A DNA stretch of 64,000 nucleotides, from positions 171,263,220 to 171,327,219 of the forward strand of contig CM077162.1 of assembly GCA_039583875.1 (NCBI GenBank). The letters run 5' to 3'. Source of the stretch: Platanthera guangdongensis (taxonomy: Eukaryota; Streptophyta; Magnoliopsida; Asparagales; Orchidaceae). The position numbers were made by a program, and so were the translations under genes. Below the pieces are notes generated by a model. The model was not told the origin of the DNA. It saw only the letters and a list, made by a program, of their open reading frames with translations, and did no database searches. Shown one piece after another: positions 1-10,625 of this stretch (within the stretch, counting starts at the first letter, position 1; each line of letters begins with the position of its first letter).

Positions 1-148
1 GGCCGCCTGCTCTCCCAACCGTCGGTGGCGGTCTCCCTCCTCGTCAGCAAGTTCGTCGGCAAGTTCGTCGACGAGTTCGCCGGCCGGTCGAAGGAGTGTG
101 TCCCTGTTGTTCGATCGTCTCAGATGATTCATGTTATCCGATCCGCGG
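1..148. other. GC-rich stretch of unknown nature
   Basis: This GC-rich sequence lies outside the first LTR. It contains a short internal repetition of an AAGTTCGTCG-like unit around 47-80. One plus frame is open throughout, but I recognise no domain. It could be the edge of a gene or another repeat cut by the window border. Confidence 0.3.
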
Positions 149-906
149 GTAACCACCCACTAGCTGTCAGTTTAGTGGGGAAACTTCAATATTAAAATAA
201 TTGGTGTACGAACAGCAGAATCAATTATCCTAATATGCGCCCCTAAACTATGACAAAAATATTTATAAATGTGGTTATGGTGTACAAATAGCCTCGTAAC
301 CACCATAAACACATCTTGGAGGCTATAAAAGGAGCCTCAGGCCTTCTCATTTCTCGCATTTTTCCTCCGAGCTTTCTTCTTCCTCAGGCAGAAGCTCTGC
401 CAGATTTCTCTTACGAGCAGCACTCAAGTCGCATTCAAGCCATCTCCAAGCCGCGTTCGAGACACCTTCAAGCCGCCTGACGAAACCCGATCTCTCCGCT
501 TCTAAAAGGCCTCCGCAACCGCAAATTTAAGTGCTCTGCTCCCGCGTTCAGTGTCAGCATGATGCCCATCAAAGCCTATTGCAGTAAAGCATAATTTGTA
601 ACAAACACCGGGCGAGACGGCCTATCGTCCGTCGAGCACTAAGTGTTCTCTCATCTCCAAATTATAACGAGGAGCGGTATGTCGCCCTCGATTCAATAGA
701 CAAGCTGTAACAACAGGAAAATAGTGGACTTTGACCGGTACAGATCCGGTCATGTGATTTTTACACGGTTGAGGTGTTTTTCCACGTTAAAATTTCGTTT
801 GTACAATCAAATCATCTCATTGACTGTGTGCAAGCTCGACCGTTCTGAGAGCTAAGGCGTTGCAGGCTATTCTGGTCCGACTGGGACGTCGAGTTAGGCT
901 GCAATA
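149..906 (+). repeat. 5' LTR of Gypsy-1
   Basis: It aligns over its whole length with 10626-11381, both copies starting GTAACCAC and ending just after a GTCGAGTTAGG block. It contains a TATAAAA box and is followed by a primer-binding-site-like sequence. The exact first base is uncertain because neither copy starts with the canonical TG. Confidence 0.8.
324..330 (+). promoter_or_regulatory. TATA box of Gypsy-1 5' LTR
   Basis: TATAAAA sits inside GGCTATAAAAGGAGCC. The same box is kept in the 3' LTR at 10799-10805. It is the expected RNA polymerase II core promoter of an LTR; activity is inferred. Confidence 0.6.
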
Positions 907-909
907 TTT

Positions 910-925
910 TGGCGCCATCTGTCGG
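910..925 (+). other. Primer-binding-site-like sequence of Gypsy-1
   Basis: TGGCGCCATCTGTCGG begins four bases after the LTR end. TGGCGCC-type sequences in this position are common primer-binding sites in plant Gypsy elements. The priming tRNA was not checked. Confidence 0.6.
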
Positions 926-1000
926 AACCAGTTCCCAGGATTCTTTGAGGATTTTCGAAGATAGTATCCACTACACAACGGTACTCGAGACTACCAGCTA

Positions 1001-1682
1001 ATGACAAGAAGAAGTACCCGCACCACCAAAGTTTCAGTCCCCGAAGGGCATATTGAAACAGCACCTCCTCACTCACCGGTCAATGCGGCCCTAGTTCCAA
1101 AAGTCTTACTTACTCCCATAACCGCCCAAGAAGGGTGGGTGCGCCAAATAGAGGAGCATCAAGTTGAAATGCTCACCCTGCTCAGAAACAATGGAGCTCG
1201 TCAAGATCCCCCGCAACCAGCAATACCGGTCATCCCTCCGCCGCCTGCTCAAAATCATGCCCCAGTACAGCAAAGTTCCCCACGGGGATGAAGTGTGAGA
1301 AGATTACCCCAACGATATCAGCACAGAGCATCTTGCACATCGTGGCGTCGAGGGCGGCCATCGTCGTCACCTGGATGAAGTCCCTAGAGCCCCGCTGGAT
1401 GGAATACTCGCCCGAAAAGAAATTTACGAGGTGATCACTCAAGAGTATGGACGAGTTGGACAATAGGATGCCTTCTCCCGCCGACCTATGCTCCAAGGTT
1501 CCCCACTCTCGCAACAAATTCTAGCTCATCAGATCCCGCAAGGATTCAAGCTCCTGAACATCGAAATGTTCGATGGGATGAAAGATCTGTTAGAACACAT
1601 CAACCACTTCACCACCATCATGCGAATATACAACGCGCCTGATGAATTGCTCTGCCAAGTGTTCCCGACGACCTTAAAGGGC
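1001..1682 (+). pseudogene. Gypsy-1 gag, N-terminal part
   Basis: The first open piece starts at 1001 with a basic MTRRSTRTTK peptide followed by a proline-rich stretch. A second piece (1488-1682) shows the opening of the plant retrotransposon gag domain, with IEMFDGMKDLLEHINHF and an FPTTLKG ending. The frame is broken between the pieces around 1290-1490. The domain is then interrupted exactly at 1682 by Copia-1 and resumes at 6961. Gag would form the cytoplasmic capsid particle; this copy cannot do so. Confidence 0.65.
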
Positions 1683-2101
1683 TGTGAGAATCGAACAAAA
1701 ACAAACTGAAATGGTTTTAACTGTAAACTTTATTATCCTAAAAAGGTATCTATTACAAAGGTATGACCTCCCTTATATAGAATGGAGGAGAGAAGAGAGA
1801 AAACAAATAATAGATGCGGGACTAAAAAATTACATGACACAAGCGGACTATACAGACATAAACCGCACAAGCCGCGCAGTTAGGCAGAAGGGCTAACCGC
1901 TCGGCTATTACCAGAGAGAGAGATCGCCATGGGAGACCGCTAGACCGCCCGGTCTCCAAGTCGTCAGAGACAACCCGCTAGACCGCTTGGACCTCAGACA
2001 GCAACACATAGCAACCAAATCGCTGAAGGGTAACCGCCAAACCGTGCGGTCATCAACCCGTCAAGCCAGACCGCCAGACCGCCCAGTCACTAACTTCAAC
2101 A
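1683..2101 (-). repeat. 3' LTR of Copia-1 (left copy)
   Basis: It is 419 bp long, starts TGTGAGAATC, ends CTTCAACA, and pairs with 6537-6955. The target duplication AGGGC precedes it. Confidence 0.95.
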
Positions 2102-2117
2102 CTCCCCCTCAAGCTGG
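2102..2117 (-). other. Polypurine tract of Copia-1
   Basis: On the minus strand this reads CCAGCTTGAGGGGGAG directly before the LTR. It is the usual Copia plus-strand priming site. Confidence 0.8.
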
Positions 2118-5100
2118 AGCATATATATCGATCATGCCCAGCTTGTCACAAATATGAAGAAAAGAGGTAGATACTGGCTTGGTGATGATGTCAGCCAGCT
2201 CTTTATCAGAAGTGACGAAGGGAGTACAAATTTGTTCTTTCAAAATCTCTTCTCGAATGAAATGATAGTCGACCTCAATGTGCTTGGTTCTTTCATGAAA
2301 GACTGGATTTTTGGAGATGTATATGGCAGCCATGTTGTCACAAAACATAGGTAGAGGATGGTGGTAGACCTCTCCTAAATCCAGCATGAGAGCCCGTAGC
2401 CATTTTAACTCACAAGTGGTCGATGTCATACTCCGATACTCTGCTTCAGCACTGGACCTGGAAACAACAGACTGCTTCTTGCTCTTCCAGCTTACCAGAT
2501 TTCCCCTAACAAAGGTGCAGAAACCAGAGGTAGATTTGTGATCCCCTTTGTCATCAGCGTAACTCGCATCTGAGTATGCTTCAACCCTCAGGTGACCATT
2601 CTTCTGAAAGAGTAATCCTTTCTCAGGCGCTGCTTTGACATACTCCAAGATCCTCAAGGCGGACTGTAGATGGCACTCCTTAGGAGCTTGCATGAATTGA
2701 CTCACCTTCCCCACAGCATAGGAAATGTCGGGCCTGGTCACTGTGAGATATATGAGCTTACCAACTAGACGCCTGTACCGCGTAGTATCTGAAAGAAGGG
2801 GCGAATCATCCGTCCAGGTTTTGTCTTCTCCAATAGCCATGGGGCATCGGGCAGGTTTGGCTCCAGTCAATCCTACTTCTTTTAAAAGATCTAAAGCATA
2901 CTTACGCTGAGAGAGGACTAAGGAGTTGGGCTTCCGAGAGATTTCAATCCCCAAAAAGTACTTCAGAGAGCTCATATCTTTCGTGACCAGATGTTGATGA
3001 AGATACCGCTTTGTCAAGGCTACCCCTTCCTGATCATCACCAGTGAGAAGAATATCATCGACATACACAGCAAGAACCACCAAGCCCGAGGAGGTTTTGC
3101 GAATAAATAGTGAGTGATCGGCAGAGCTGCGCACAAAACCAACGGCCGCCACGATGCCGCTGAACTTGTCAAACCAAGCTCTAGGGATCTGCTTGAGCCC
3201 ATAGATTGCCTTCTTCAACTGGCATACTCGGGTCTCCCCCTGAGCAACATACCCCGGAGGTTGCTCCATATAGACGGCCTCCTGAAGATCACCATAAAAG
3301 AAGACATTCTTGACATCCAGCTGCGAAATCGGCCACTCTCGATTGACCGCCACAGAGAGAAGGACTCGGATTGTGCTGAGACGAGCCACCAGAGAGAAAG
3401 TGTCAAAGTAATCAACTTCATATGTCTGAGTGAAGCCCTTAGCAACAAGGCGAGCTTTATAACGGTCCACCGTGCCGCCGGGGCCAAATTTGACCACAAA
3501 GACCCAGCGACATCCAACAACATCAGTACCGAAGGGAGGAGGAACAAGAGTCCAGGTGCCCCGCTCCGTGAGGGTCGTCATTTCCTCATCTATGGCCAGC
3601 TTCCAGTGGGGAATAACAAGGGCCTCCTGATAGGAACGAGGCGTGGCAGTGGCAGAGATAGCCAGCGCAAAGGCCCTGCGAGAAGGGGTAAGACGATCAT
3701 ATGAAACAACAACAGCAAGGGGGTGTAGGGTACATGTCTGCACCCCTTTGCGAAGAGCCACAGGGAGATCCAGGTCGGCGGCCCCCTCGGTATCCGGAGC
3801 GTCCGTGGCAGAGAGAGCTGGCCCGGGAGAAGAGAGCGACGGCGGCGGAGAGGATGAAGACGGTGGTGGAGAAGTGGGAGACAGAGGTTGAGCGAGAGGA
3901 GGGGACGGAGATGGCGGAGGGGTGGATATCTCGGTAGGAGACGAGGGAACGAAGGGAATAGCAGGAGAATCAGAATCTGGGGGAAGAGGAGAGGAAGCGG
4001 GCGAAAGAGATGAGGATTCAGCCGAGAAGTAGGATGCATTCTCGAAGAAGGTAACGTCAGCAGAGACGAACTGCTGACGAAGAACAGGGTTAAAGCAACA
4101 ATAGCCTTTCTGAGTGGTGGAGTACCCCAGAAAGACACATTTGGTGGAGCGAGGGGATAACTTGTCACGGGTGGCAGAGGGGGTATGCACAAATGCAGTG
4201 CATCCAAAGATTCGAAGAGGGAGAGGAAAAGGCTCCTTGCCCGGATACAGAATGGAGAATGGTGTTTTCCCGTGGAGAACGGTGGATGGAATGCGATTGA
4301 TGAGGTAGCGGGCAAGGAGAACAGCATAGCCCTAATAAGAGCGAGGGACATGCATCTAGGTCATCAATGTGCGAGCCACATCGAGGAGGTGACGGCTTTT
4401 GCGTTCCGCCACCCCATTTTGTTGGGAGGTGTAAATACATCTAGTCTGATGAATAATGCCATATTGCACACAAAAAGATGTAAAAGCATGACTCAGATAC
4501 TCTTTACCATTATCGGAGCGAAAGGTTTTAATACAAACACTAAACTGAGTTTTAATTAACTGATAAAAAGAGATCCATACATCTAAAAGTTCAGAGCGAT
4601 CTCGGAGGAGATACACCCAAGTACATCGAGAAAAATCATCTATAAAGGTTACAAAATAAGAACTACACCGGCTAATGGTGAGGGTAGGAGCAGGTCCCCA
4701 GATATCGGAGTGGACAAGATCAAAAGGACGAGTAGAGCCCCGACCTTGCTTCGGTGGGAAGGAGAAACGGTGATGTTTGCCTAGTTGTCATGCGTCGCAT
4801 TGGAGAGGAGTACTAAACGGAGGGATGTGGGGCAGAAACTGATGTAGAAGTCGTGGTGGAGGATGCCCGAGGCGGAGATGCCACTGGAGAAGATCCGTAC
4901 AAGAAGAGGAGAAGGCGGACAAGGCGAAAACGTTGTCGAGGAAGTAGAGGTCGCCGCTCTCAGTCCCAGTAGCAATCGTCCGGTGGGAGCTCGGATCCTG
5001 AAAAGAACAAGAAGTCGGAGTAAATGTCACAGAACACTGAAGTTGCTTGCATAAAGAGGTAACAGACAATAGATTGCACGGAAACTTGGGCACATAGAGA

Positions 5101-6179
5101 GTGTCCGCTAGTCGTAGTGACGGAGTAACATGAACCACTCCCGTCCCATGAACCGGGGAGGGAGAACCATCCGCAACTAGGACCGGGGGCAACCGATCAT
5201 GTTGTTCGAGTAAAGAGAAGCACTGAGGATTGCCCGTCATGTGATTAGTGGCACCAGAGTCGATGAGTCATTTACCTTGAGTCACCATGTGGGCACTACC
5301 TGAGGATGTTACAACAGAGGCAGACGGCTTGGAAGAGTCACCGGAGGGGCGAAGATGGGGATGCTTCGTCCAGCAGCGTTCGGAAGTATGTCCGGTGCGG
5401 CCACAATGAAAGCAAAGGTAGCGGGAAGAAGCACGGCCGCCGGACTGGTGGCTGCGGCTACCAGAGCCACTCCGCTGAGTGTGATGAGAATAGTTGTCCG
5501 GTGGTGGAGGAGGAGCGGGCAAAAGTGAGCGCTGAAGGAGAGAGGTGACAGCAGCGATGCGGGCAGCGGTGGCATCTAAGGTAGGAGATTTTGCCTCACC
5601 CAGAATTTGCTGGCGAATCATGTCATAAGTATCAGAAAGCCGGAGCAGATAACACACAACCAGAAGCTCCTGGAAGTGCTTGTGTTGTTGAGCCAAATCC
5701 GCAGAAAAGGGGCGATTCTGAAGAATCTCAGCCCCAAGAGCCTGAACCTGTTGGTAGGCAGCAACATGAGACAAGGTAGGACGGGCAAAGAGGTCCGCAT
5801 ACAATGTATAGATGCGGGACGTCTGAGCCCCCTTGGAGTACAGAGCGGCAAGATGAAGCCAAGCAGCCTTGACCGTCTCATCATAACGTATGACGGGAAG
5901 GCACTCATCGGAAAGACTATTCGCGAGCCAAGTACGCACAAGCGCGTCACTCGCATCCCAGTCATCAAAGAGAGGTGAAGTGATAGGAGGTGGGTCATCA
6001 ACGAGATGGTGGCGTTTGCATTGTGAGCGAAGTAGAAAGGTGAAAGAGACGCTCCAATCCGGGTAGTTGGAGCCAACAAGCTTGGAAACGGTCCCAAGGT
6101 TCCCGGAAGGAGTAGGTGGAAGAGGCGGAGCCGGATTGGTGACAGGGGTGGTGGCAGTAGAGGCATCAGAAAGAGCCAT
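2109..6179 (-). pseudogene. Copia-1 gag-pol polyprotein, one frame with four stop codons
   Basis: From the ATG at 6177-6179 to 2109 a single minus-strand frame encodes about 1,357 codons. Gag (to about 5270) has a UBN2-like region (KLVGSNYPDWSVSF) and a CCHC knuckle (CFHCGRTGHTSERC). Protease follows with DSGATNHM, then a GAG-pre-integrase part (LLQWHLRLGH), the integrase core ([27 protein letters not shown]), reverse transcriptase with YVDD (about 3050-3075) and RNase H (YSDASYADD). The last 693 codons are uninterrupted. Stops lie at 5268-5270, 4788-4790, 4356-4358 and 4332-4334, all in the same frame. The first is a Trp codon just before the protease DSG. No frameshift is needed anywhere, so decay has been by point mutation only. 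Confidence 0.92.
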
Positions 6180-6524
6180 ATGAGCAGGAAAAGGGAAGTC
6201 GGGCGGTTTTGAAATAACCCGCACAGATAGGAAGAAGAAAAGCGGCAGCGGTCACGAGGGTAGAAACCAGCGGCCAGAAAAGCCACGACCAAGCTGCAGA
6301 CCCAAGCAGAGGGGAAGAAGTCGGACGGCTAGAGGACAGGCAGCGCGAACATGAGCAAAATAGGTCGCTGCGACAGGAGGCGGCGACTTAGAACAGGAAA
6401 CAAAAAGGTCGCGCACATAGAGGGCAACAACAAGGAGAGGAAGAGGCCGCGCGGACAGGGAGCAAACCGGCGAGACAAGCCGCGCGGACAGGGAAGGCAC
6501 AGAATCAGGAGGAGTAGATCGAGT

Positions 6525-6536
6525 GCTCTGATACCA
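6525..6536 (-). other. Primer-binding site of Copia-1 (initiator tRNA-Met)
   Basis: On the minus strand TGGTATCAGAGC abuts the right LTR. It is complementary to the 3' end of plant initiator tRNA-Met, the usual Copia primer. Confidence 0.9.
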
Positions 6537-6955
6537 TGTGAGAATCGAACAAAAACAAACCGAAATGGTTTTAACTGTAAACTTTATTATCCGAAAAAGG
6601 TATCTATTACAAAGGTATGACCTCCCTTATATAGAATGGAGAAGAGAAGAGAGAAAACAAATAAGAGATGTGAGACTAAAAAATTACATGACACAAGCGG
6701 ACTATACAGACATAAACCGCACAAGCCGCGCGGTTAGGCAGAAGGGCTAACCGCTCGGCTACTACCAGAGAGAGAGATCGCCATGGGAGACTGCTAGACC
6801 GCTCGGTCTCCAAGTTGTCAGAGACAACCCGCTAGACCGCTTGGACCTCAGACAGCAACACATAGCAACCAAACCACTGAAGGGTAACCGCCAAACCGTG
6901 CGGTCATCAACCCGCCAAGCCACACCGCCAGACCGCCCGGTCACTAACTTCAACA
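6537..6955 (-). repeat. 5' LTR of Copia-1 (right copy)
   Basis: It is 419 bp long and pairs with 1683-2101. The repeated target site AGGGC follows at 6956-6960. Confidence 0.95.
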
Positions 6956-6960
6956 AGGGC

Positions 6961-7356
6961 CATGCTTGTTCCTGGTTCCATTCTTTGCCAGGAGGGACCG
7001 TCGAGAACTTTGCATAATTGGCACGTCAGTTTGGGGATCAGGTCATGACTAACTGCATAATCATTCGAGATCCCTCCCACTTATCAGTTATCCGTCAAAA
7101 TGAAGGCGAGTCTCTGAAGGAATTCTTCCTCCGTCAAAATGAAGCACAACAAATCCCGGGGGTGGACCCTGAGATTCTGAGAGGAGTCTTCCTTAAAGTG
7201 GTCCTCCCTAGTGGATTCTACTCAGCATTAATGAGGGAAACAGTGCCCAGCTACCCCGACCTGGTACATAGATTTGAAGCACAAATCGCAGTCGACAAGG
7301 CGATCGAGGCATATAGGCAACAGTTTGAAGGTCTGCAAAAGAGGAAAAGAGATTAG
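6961..7356 (+). pseudogene. Gypsy-1 gag, C-terminal part
   Basis: After the Copia-1 target duplication the gag domain continues with a HACSWFHSLPGGTVENF-like segment. A TAA at about 7015 follows, then an open piece (LARQFGDQVM ... LKEFFLRQNEAQQI ... VHRFEAQIAVDKAIEAY) typical of the retrotransposon gag domain in plant Gypsy elements. A stop ends it at 7356. Confidence 0.7.
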
Positions 7357-7542
7357 GAGCAAGCTCCCCGAAGACAAGAAGTTGGGCATGGCAAGGAGCG
7401 TCGCAATAACAAACGTCGCCACAATCCACAACGAGATATGGGACAGCACTCTCCGTAAGATTATACTCCGGTAAATGCCTCGCAGACGAATGTGCTCTTT
7501 GTGATTCAAGACGATCCAACACTTCACTGACCGAAATCAATG

Positions 7543-7774
7543 TGTAATACCTTCGTCCGTCATATGAAATATAATAGAGGGTCCGGTCGGGGCCCCACAT
7601 CATATTTCATAAACAGGTAGCGAGATTACATATGAATATCAGAAACTACACGCATCCTAACTCAGAGCATTCTAGCGGAAGCTTTATGGGTTAAGATTTG
7701 AACTCAAGTACAACAATAATGTTCACTATAATAAACCCTCTATTATATTTCATATGACGGACGAAGGTGTTACA
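7543..7774. mobile_element. 232-bp terminal-inverted-repeat element with TSD CAATG
   Basis: Nearly perfect inverted termini of about 39 bp start TGTAA(T/C)ACCTTCGTCC and end AATATAATAGAGGG. The direct repeat CAATG flanks both ends (7538-7542 and 7775-7779). There is no coding capacity. It sits between the gag domain and the zinc-knuckle remnant of Gypsy-1. A 5-bp duplication with these termini does not fit Tourist or Stowaway MITEs, so the superfamily is left open. Confidence 0.75.
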
Positions 7775-7776
7775 CA

Positions 7777-8700
7777 ATGCCACAAAATCCCAGAAACGAT
7801 CACTCAAATTATTACCACTACCATCGCGGAACAGGACACACTACCGAAGAGTATGTCAGGCTGAAAGATGAGATCGAGGGCCTAGTCCGTCAGGGAGTCT
7901 TAAGAATATTCCTACAAGGATGCATGCAGAAACCTCAAACACCGCCCGACCAAGCAAGAGAACCGTAAAACCCGTCATAGGGAGTCGGTGGGGGAAGGCA
8001 GGCAGTGGGCAACATAGAGACCATCGTCGGACCCCTGGTCCCCCCCCCCCCACACACACAAATATTTTTAGTAATAATACCAAACAGGATGCCTAGTCAG
8101 AATATCACCATCATATTCAATGACAAGGACCTCAAAGGGCTACAGACGCCCAACCAGGATCCCTTCATTCTCAGCGCAAGTATCGGGGATCCATGCTTCA
8201 ACGTCAAAAGAATCCTAGTAGACAATGGAAGCTCAGTAGATGTATTGTTCCTCTCTACATTGGAAAGCATAAAGCTCACCAAGCAGCACCTTAGCCCTAC
8301 AGTGGGTCCCGTCTATGGTTTTGACAATCACCTAGTCCCAGTCCAAGGCACAATCACCTTACCCGTCATAATGGGAGATTTCCCGAGGCAAGCTACCCTT
8401 GATATCAACTTCATCATGATAGACTCAAGTTTGGCGTAGAATGCCATTTTGGAAGGCCAGTTCAGTCCGCCTTCGGAGCAATACCGTCGATCCCCCACCT
8501 AGTAATGAAGTTCCTGACCACCGGATGGGTGGGGATTGTTTGCGGGAACCAAGAAGAAGCACATGCTTGCTATGCGAAGCAAACACAACCGGCATGTGCA
8601 ACCACCTTCAACATTGATGGCATGAACCTGCGCCCCGCAGCGGATGCCTAGAAAGGATATTCCCGCAGACACTGGGAGATTCCTCCCAGTATACAAGCAG
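7777..8700 (+). pseudogene. Gypsy-1 zinc-knuckle remnant and retropepsin-like region
   Basis: The first piece (7777-7968) carries YYHYHRGTGHTTEE followed by LKDEIEGLVRQG, a degraded gag C-terminus. The second (8005-8439) contains an aspartic-protease-like motif, ILVDNGSSVDVLF (Asp-Asn-Gly instead of Asp-Thr/Ser-Gly), and continues across a stop at about 8439 into ILEGQFSPPSEQ/VMKFLTT-like linker sequence before reverse transcriptase in related elements. The stop and a C run near 8041-8050 make it non-functional. Reverse transcriptase does not follow. Confidence 0.6.
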
Positions 8701-8977
8701 CTTGAGACATGCACCACATCTATCCTTTTTTGTGTTTTATTCTTTGTTATTTGTTGTTTCATGCATTTCATTTTTCTTTGTTCCATGGTGTAAAAGTCGC
8801 GAGCTCAGACTCGCGTGAACTATCTTCATTTTTTGCAATATCATGTTTATTTGGTAATATCAATCTGAAATCACTCAAGTAAAGTTTTGCATGTGAACTG
8901 AACAGGCAGGTACTTTGCCGACCTTGCCACTTGACGCCTTATCGTCACTCGGGCCAGCCTCCCTCATGATCAACGCA

Positions 8978-9913
8978 AACAAAAGAAGCAAGCCAATCTC
9001 GAGCAAACTCCACCGCAAGCCAATCTCGAGTGCGCCAAGCTGCGAGCCAGCCTCGTGCAAACTCCGCCGCGAGCCAGTCTGGCACGCGCCAAGCCACGAG
9101 CCAGTCTCGTGCAAACTCCGCCGCGAGCCAGTCTGGCGCGCGCCAAGCTGCGAGCCAGTCTCGTGCAAACTCCGCCGCGAGCTAGTCTGGCGTGCACCAA
9201 GCCGCCAGCCAGTCTCGTGCAAACTCCGCCGCGAGCCAGTCTCGCGTGCGCCAAGCCGCGAGCCAGTCTCGTGCAAACTTCACCGCGAGACAGTCTCGCG
9301 CGCGCCAAGCCGCGAGCCAGTCTCGTGCAAACTTCGCCACGAGCCAGTCTCGTGCAAACTCTGTCGCAAGCCAGTCTCACGCGCGCCAAATTGCGAGCCA
9401 GTCTCGTGCAAACTCCGCCGCGAGCCATTCTCGTGTGTGCTAAGCCCCGAGCCAGTCTCGTGCAAACTCCGCCGCGAGTCAGTCTCACGCGCGCCAAGCC
9501 GCGAGCCAGTCTCGTGCAAATTTCGCCGCAAGCCAGTCTCGTGCAAACTCCACCGCGAGCCAGTCTCGCGCGCGCCAAGCCGCGAGCCATTCTCGTGCAA
9601 ATTTCGCCGCGAGCTGGTCTTGCGCGCGCCAAGCCGCGAGGCAGTCTCGAGCAAATTTCGCCGCGAGCCGGTCTCTGTGCGCTAAGCCGGGAGCCAGTAT
9701 CGTGCAAACTCCGCCGCAACCCAGTCTCGTTTGCGCCAAGCCGCGAGCTAGTGTCGTGCAAACTCAGCCGCGAGCCAAGCCACGAGCCAGTCTCGTGCAA
9801 ATTTCGTCATGAGCCAGCCTCGCGCGCAACCAGCCGCGAGGAAGTCTCGTGCAAACTCCGCCGCAATCCAGCCTCATGTGCGCTAAGCCGCAAGTGATTC
9901 TTGTGCAAACTAA
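8978..9913. repeat. 27-bp minisatellite, about 34 units, two alternating variants
   Basis: Units of 27 bp alternate between GAGCCAGTCTCGTGCAAACT and GAGCCAGTCTCGCGCGCGCC types, ending in CCGCCGC or AAGCCGC. The higher-order period is 54 bp. Because 27 is a multiple of three, most frames on both strands are open and give Arg/Ser/Pro-rich peptides that are artefacts of the repeat. It lies in the 3' noncoding part of Gypsy-1. Confidence 0.9.
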
Positions 9914-10625
9914 CTCATGGTCACAACCTGCGCAAGGCAACGCCGCAAGTCAAACGCATAAACAACGTTTGGTCAAAATGAAGAAAGAGACCATCGTCAT
10001 CGCAGCAACATACAAATACTTGCGCAAATACGCTGATCACGGCTGCTAGATAATAATGACAACATGCAAGATATCAAATCAGGAAAAAAATGCAAACACG
10101 CAAATACAAAAACATAATGTCGCTACGCATCAGCCGCATCAACATCAGAATTCTGATCTCCTAAGATGTCATCGAAACTAAAGCCAAATATGTCGCATCT
10201 CAGGCTCCTGCCAATAAGACGAAAAGCCTTCGAGACTCTACGCCTAAGCGCCAGTTCACAAACATCCTCCATCTGAGGCTCCACCTCCTTGGTCTAGATC
10301 TCATCACGAACCTGCTCGCTAATCAAGCAACGATCCTGTATATAATCCAAAAACTCATGTACTCCGCAAGTTCGGCGTACTTGCATATGGCTTTGCATAT
10401 AAAAATAAAAAAATATAAAAAAAATAATAAAATAAAGCTCATGAGCTAAAAGCTCGTGAGCAGCTCGAGCTCGAAGCTTGAGCTCGAGCTCGACAAGTTG
10501 GCATGGAGCTCGAGCTCGAGCTGGGATAAATGAGCTCGTCAAGCTCGAGCTCGAAATGAAAAGGTCGAGCTCGAGTTTGGAAATTTTGCCAAGCTCGACT
10601 CGAGCTCGACTAGTTTGAACCCCTA
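9914..10625. other. Gypsy-1 3' noncoding region with GAGCTC-rich low-complexity tract
   Basis: Nothing coding is visible at 9914-10380. From about 10436 to 10612 the sequence is a low-complexity run of GAGCTCGAGCTCG-type units, nearly self-complementary, just before the 3' LTR. Confidence 0.6.

Larger units (their letters stand above)
1683..6955 (-). mobile_element. Copia-1: complete Ty1/copia element nested in Gypsy-1 gag
   Basis: Two 419-bp LTRs (1683-2101, 6537-6955) start TG and end CA and are flanked by the 5-bp target duplication AGGGC (1678-1682 and 6956-6960). The element lies on the minus strand: the initiator-tRNA primer site is next to the right LTR and the purine-rich tract next to the left LTR. 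Domain order on the minus strand is gag, protease, integrase, reverse transcriptase, RNase H, the Copia order. The LTRs differ at about 15 positions (around 96% identity by eye). It splits the Gypsy-1 gag domain. Confidence 0.95.

Noticed and set aside
3590..4351. 253-codon minus-strand frame overlapping Copia-1 pol
   Set aside because: It is an alternative frame of the integrase-RT linker, which is Pro/Ser-rich; the true frame carries the pol motifs.
6525..6536. tRNA gene suggested by initiator tRNA-Met similarity
   Set aside because: Only 12 to 14 bases match the tRNA 3' end, always next to an LTR; these are primer-binding sites (also near 23656, 34135, 40860, 46551 and 47063).
8875..9897. 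Arg/Ser/Pro-rich open frames up to about 280 codons on both strands
   Set aside because: The 27-bp repeat is a multiple of three and opens most frames; this is a repeat artefact inside Gypsy-1.
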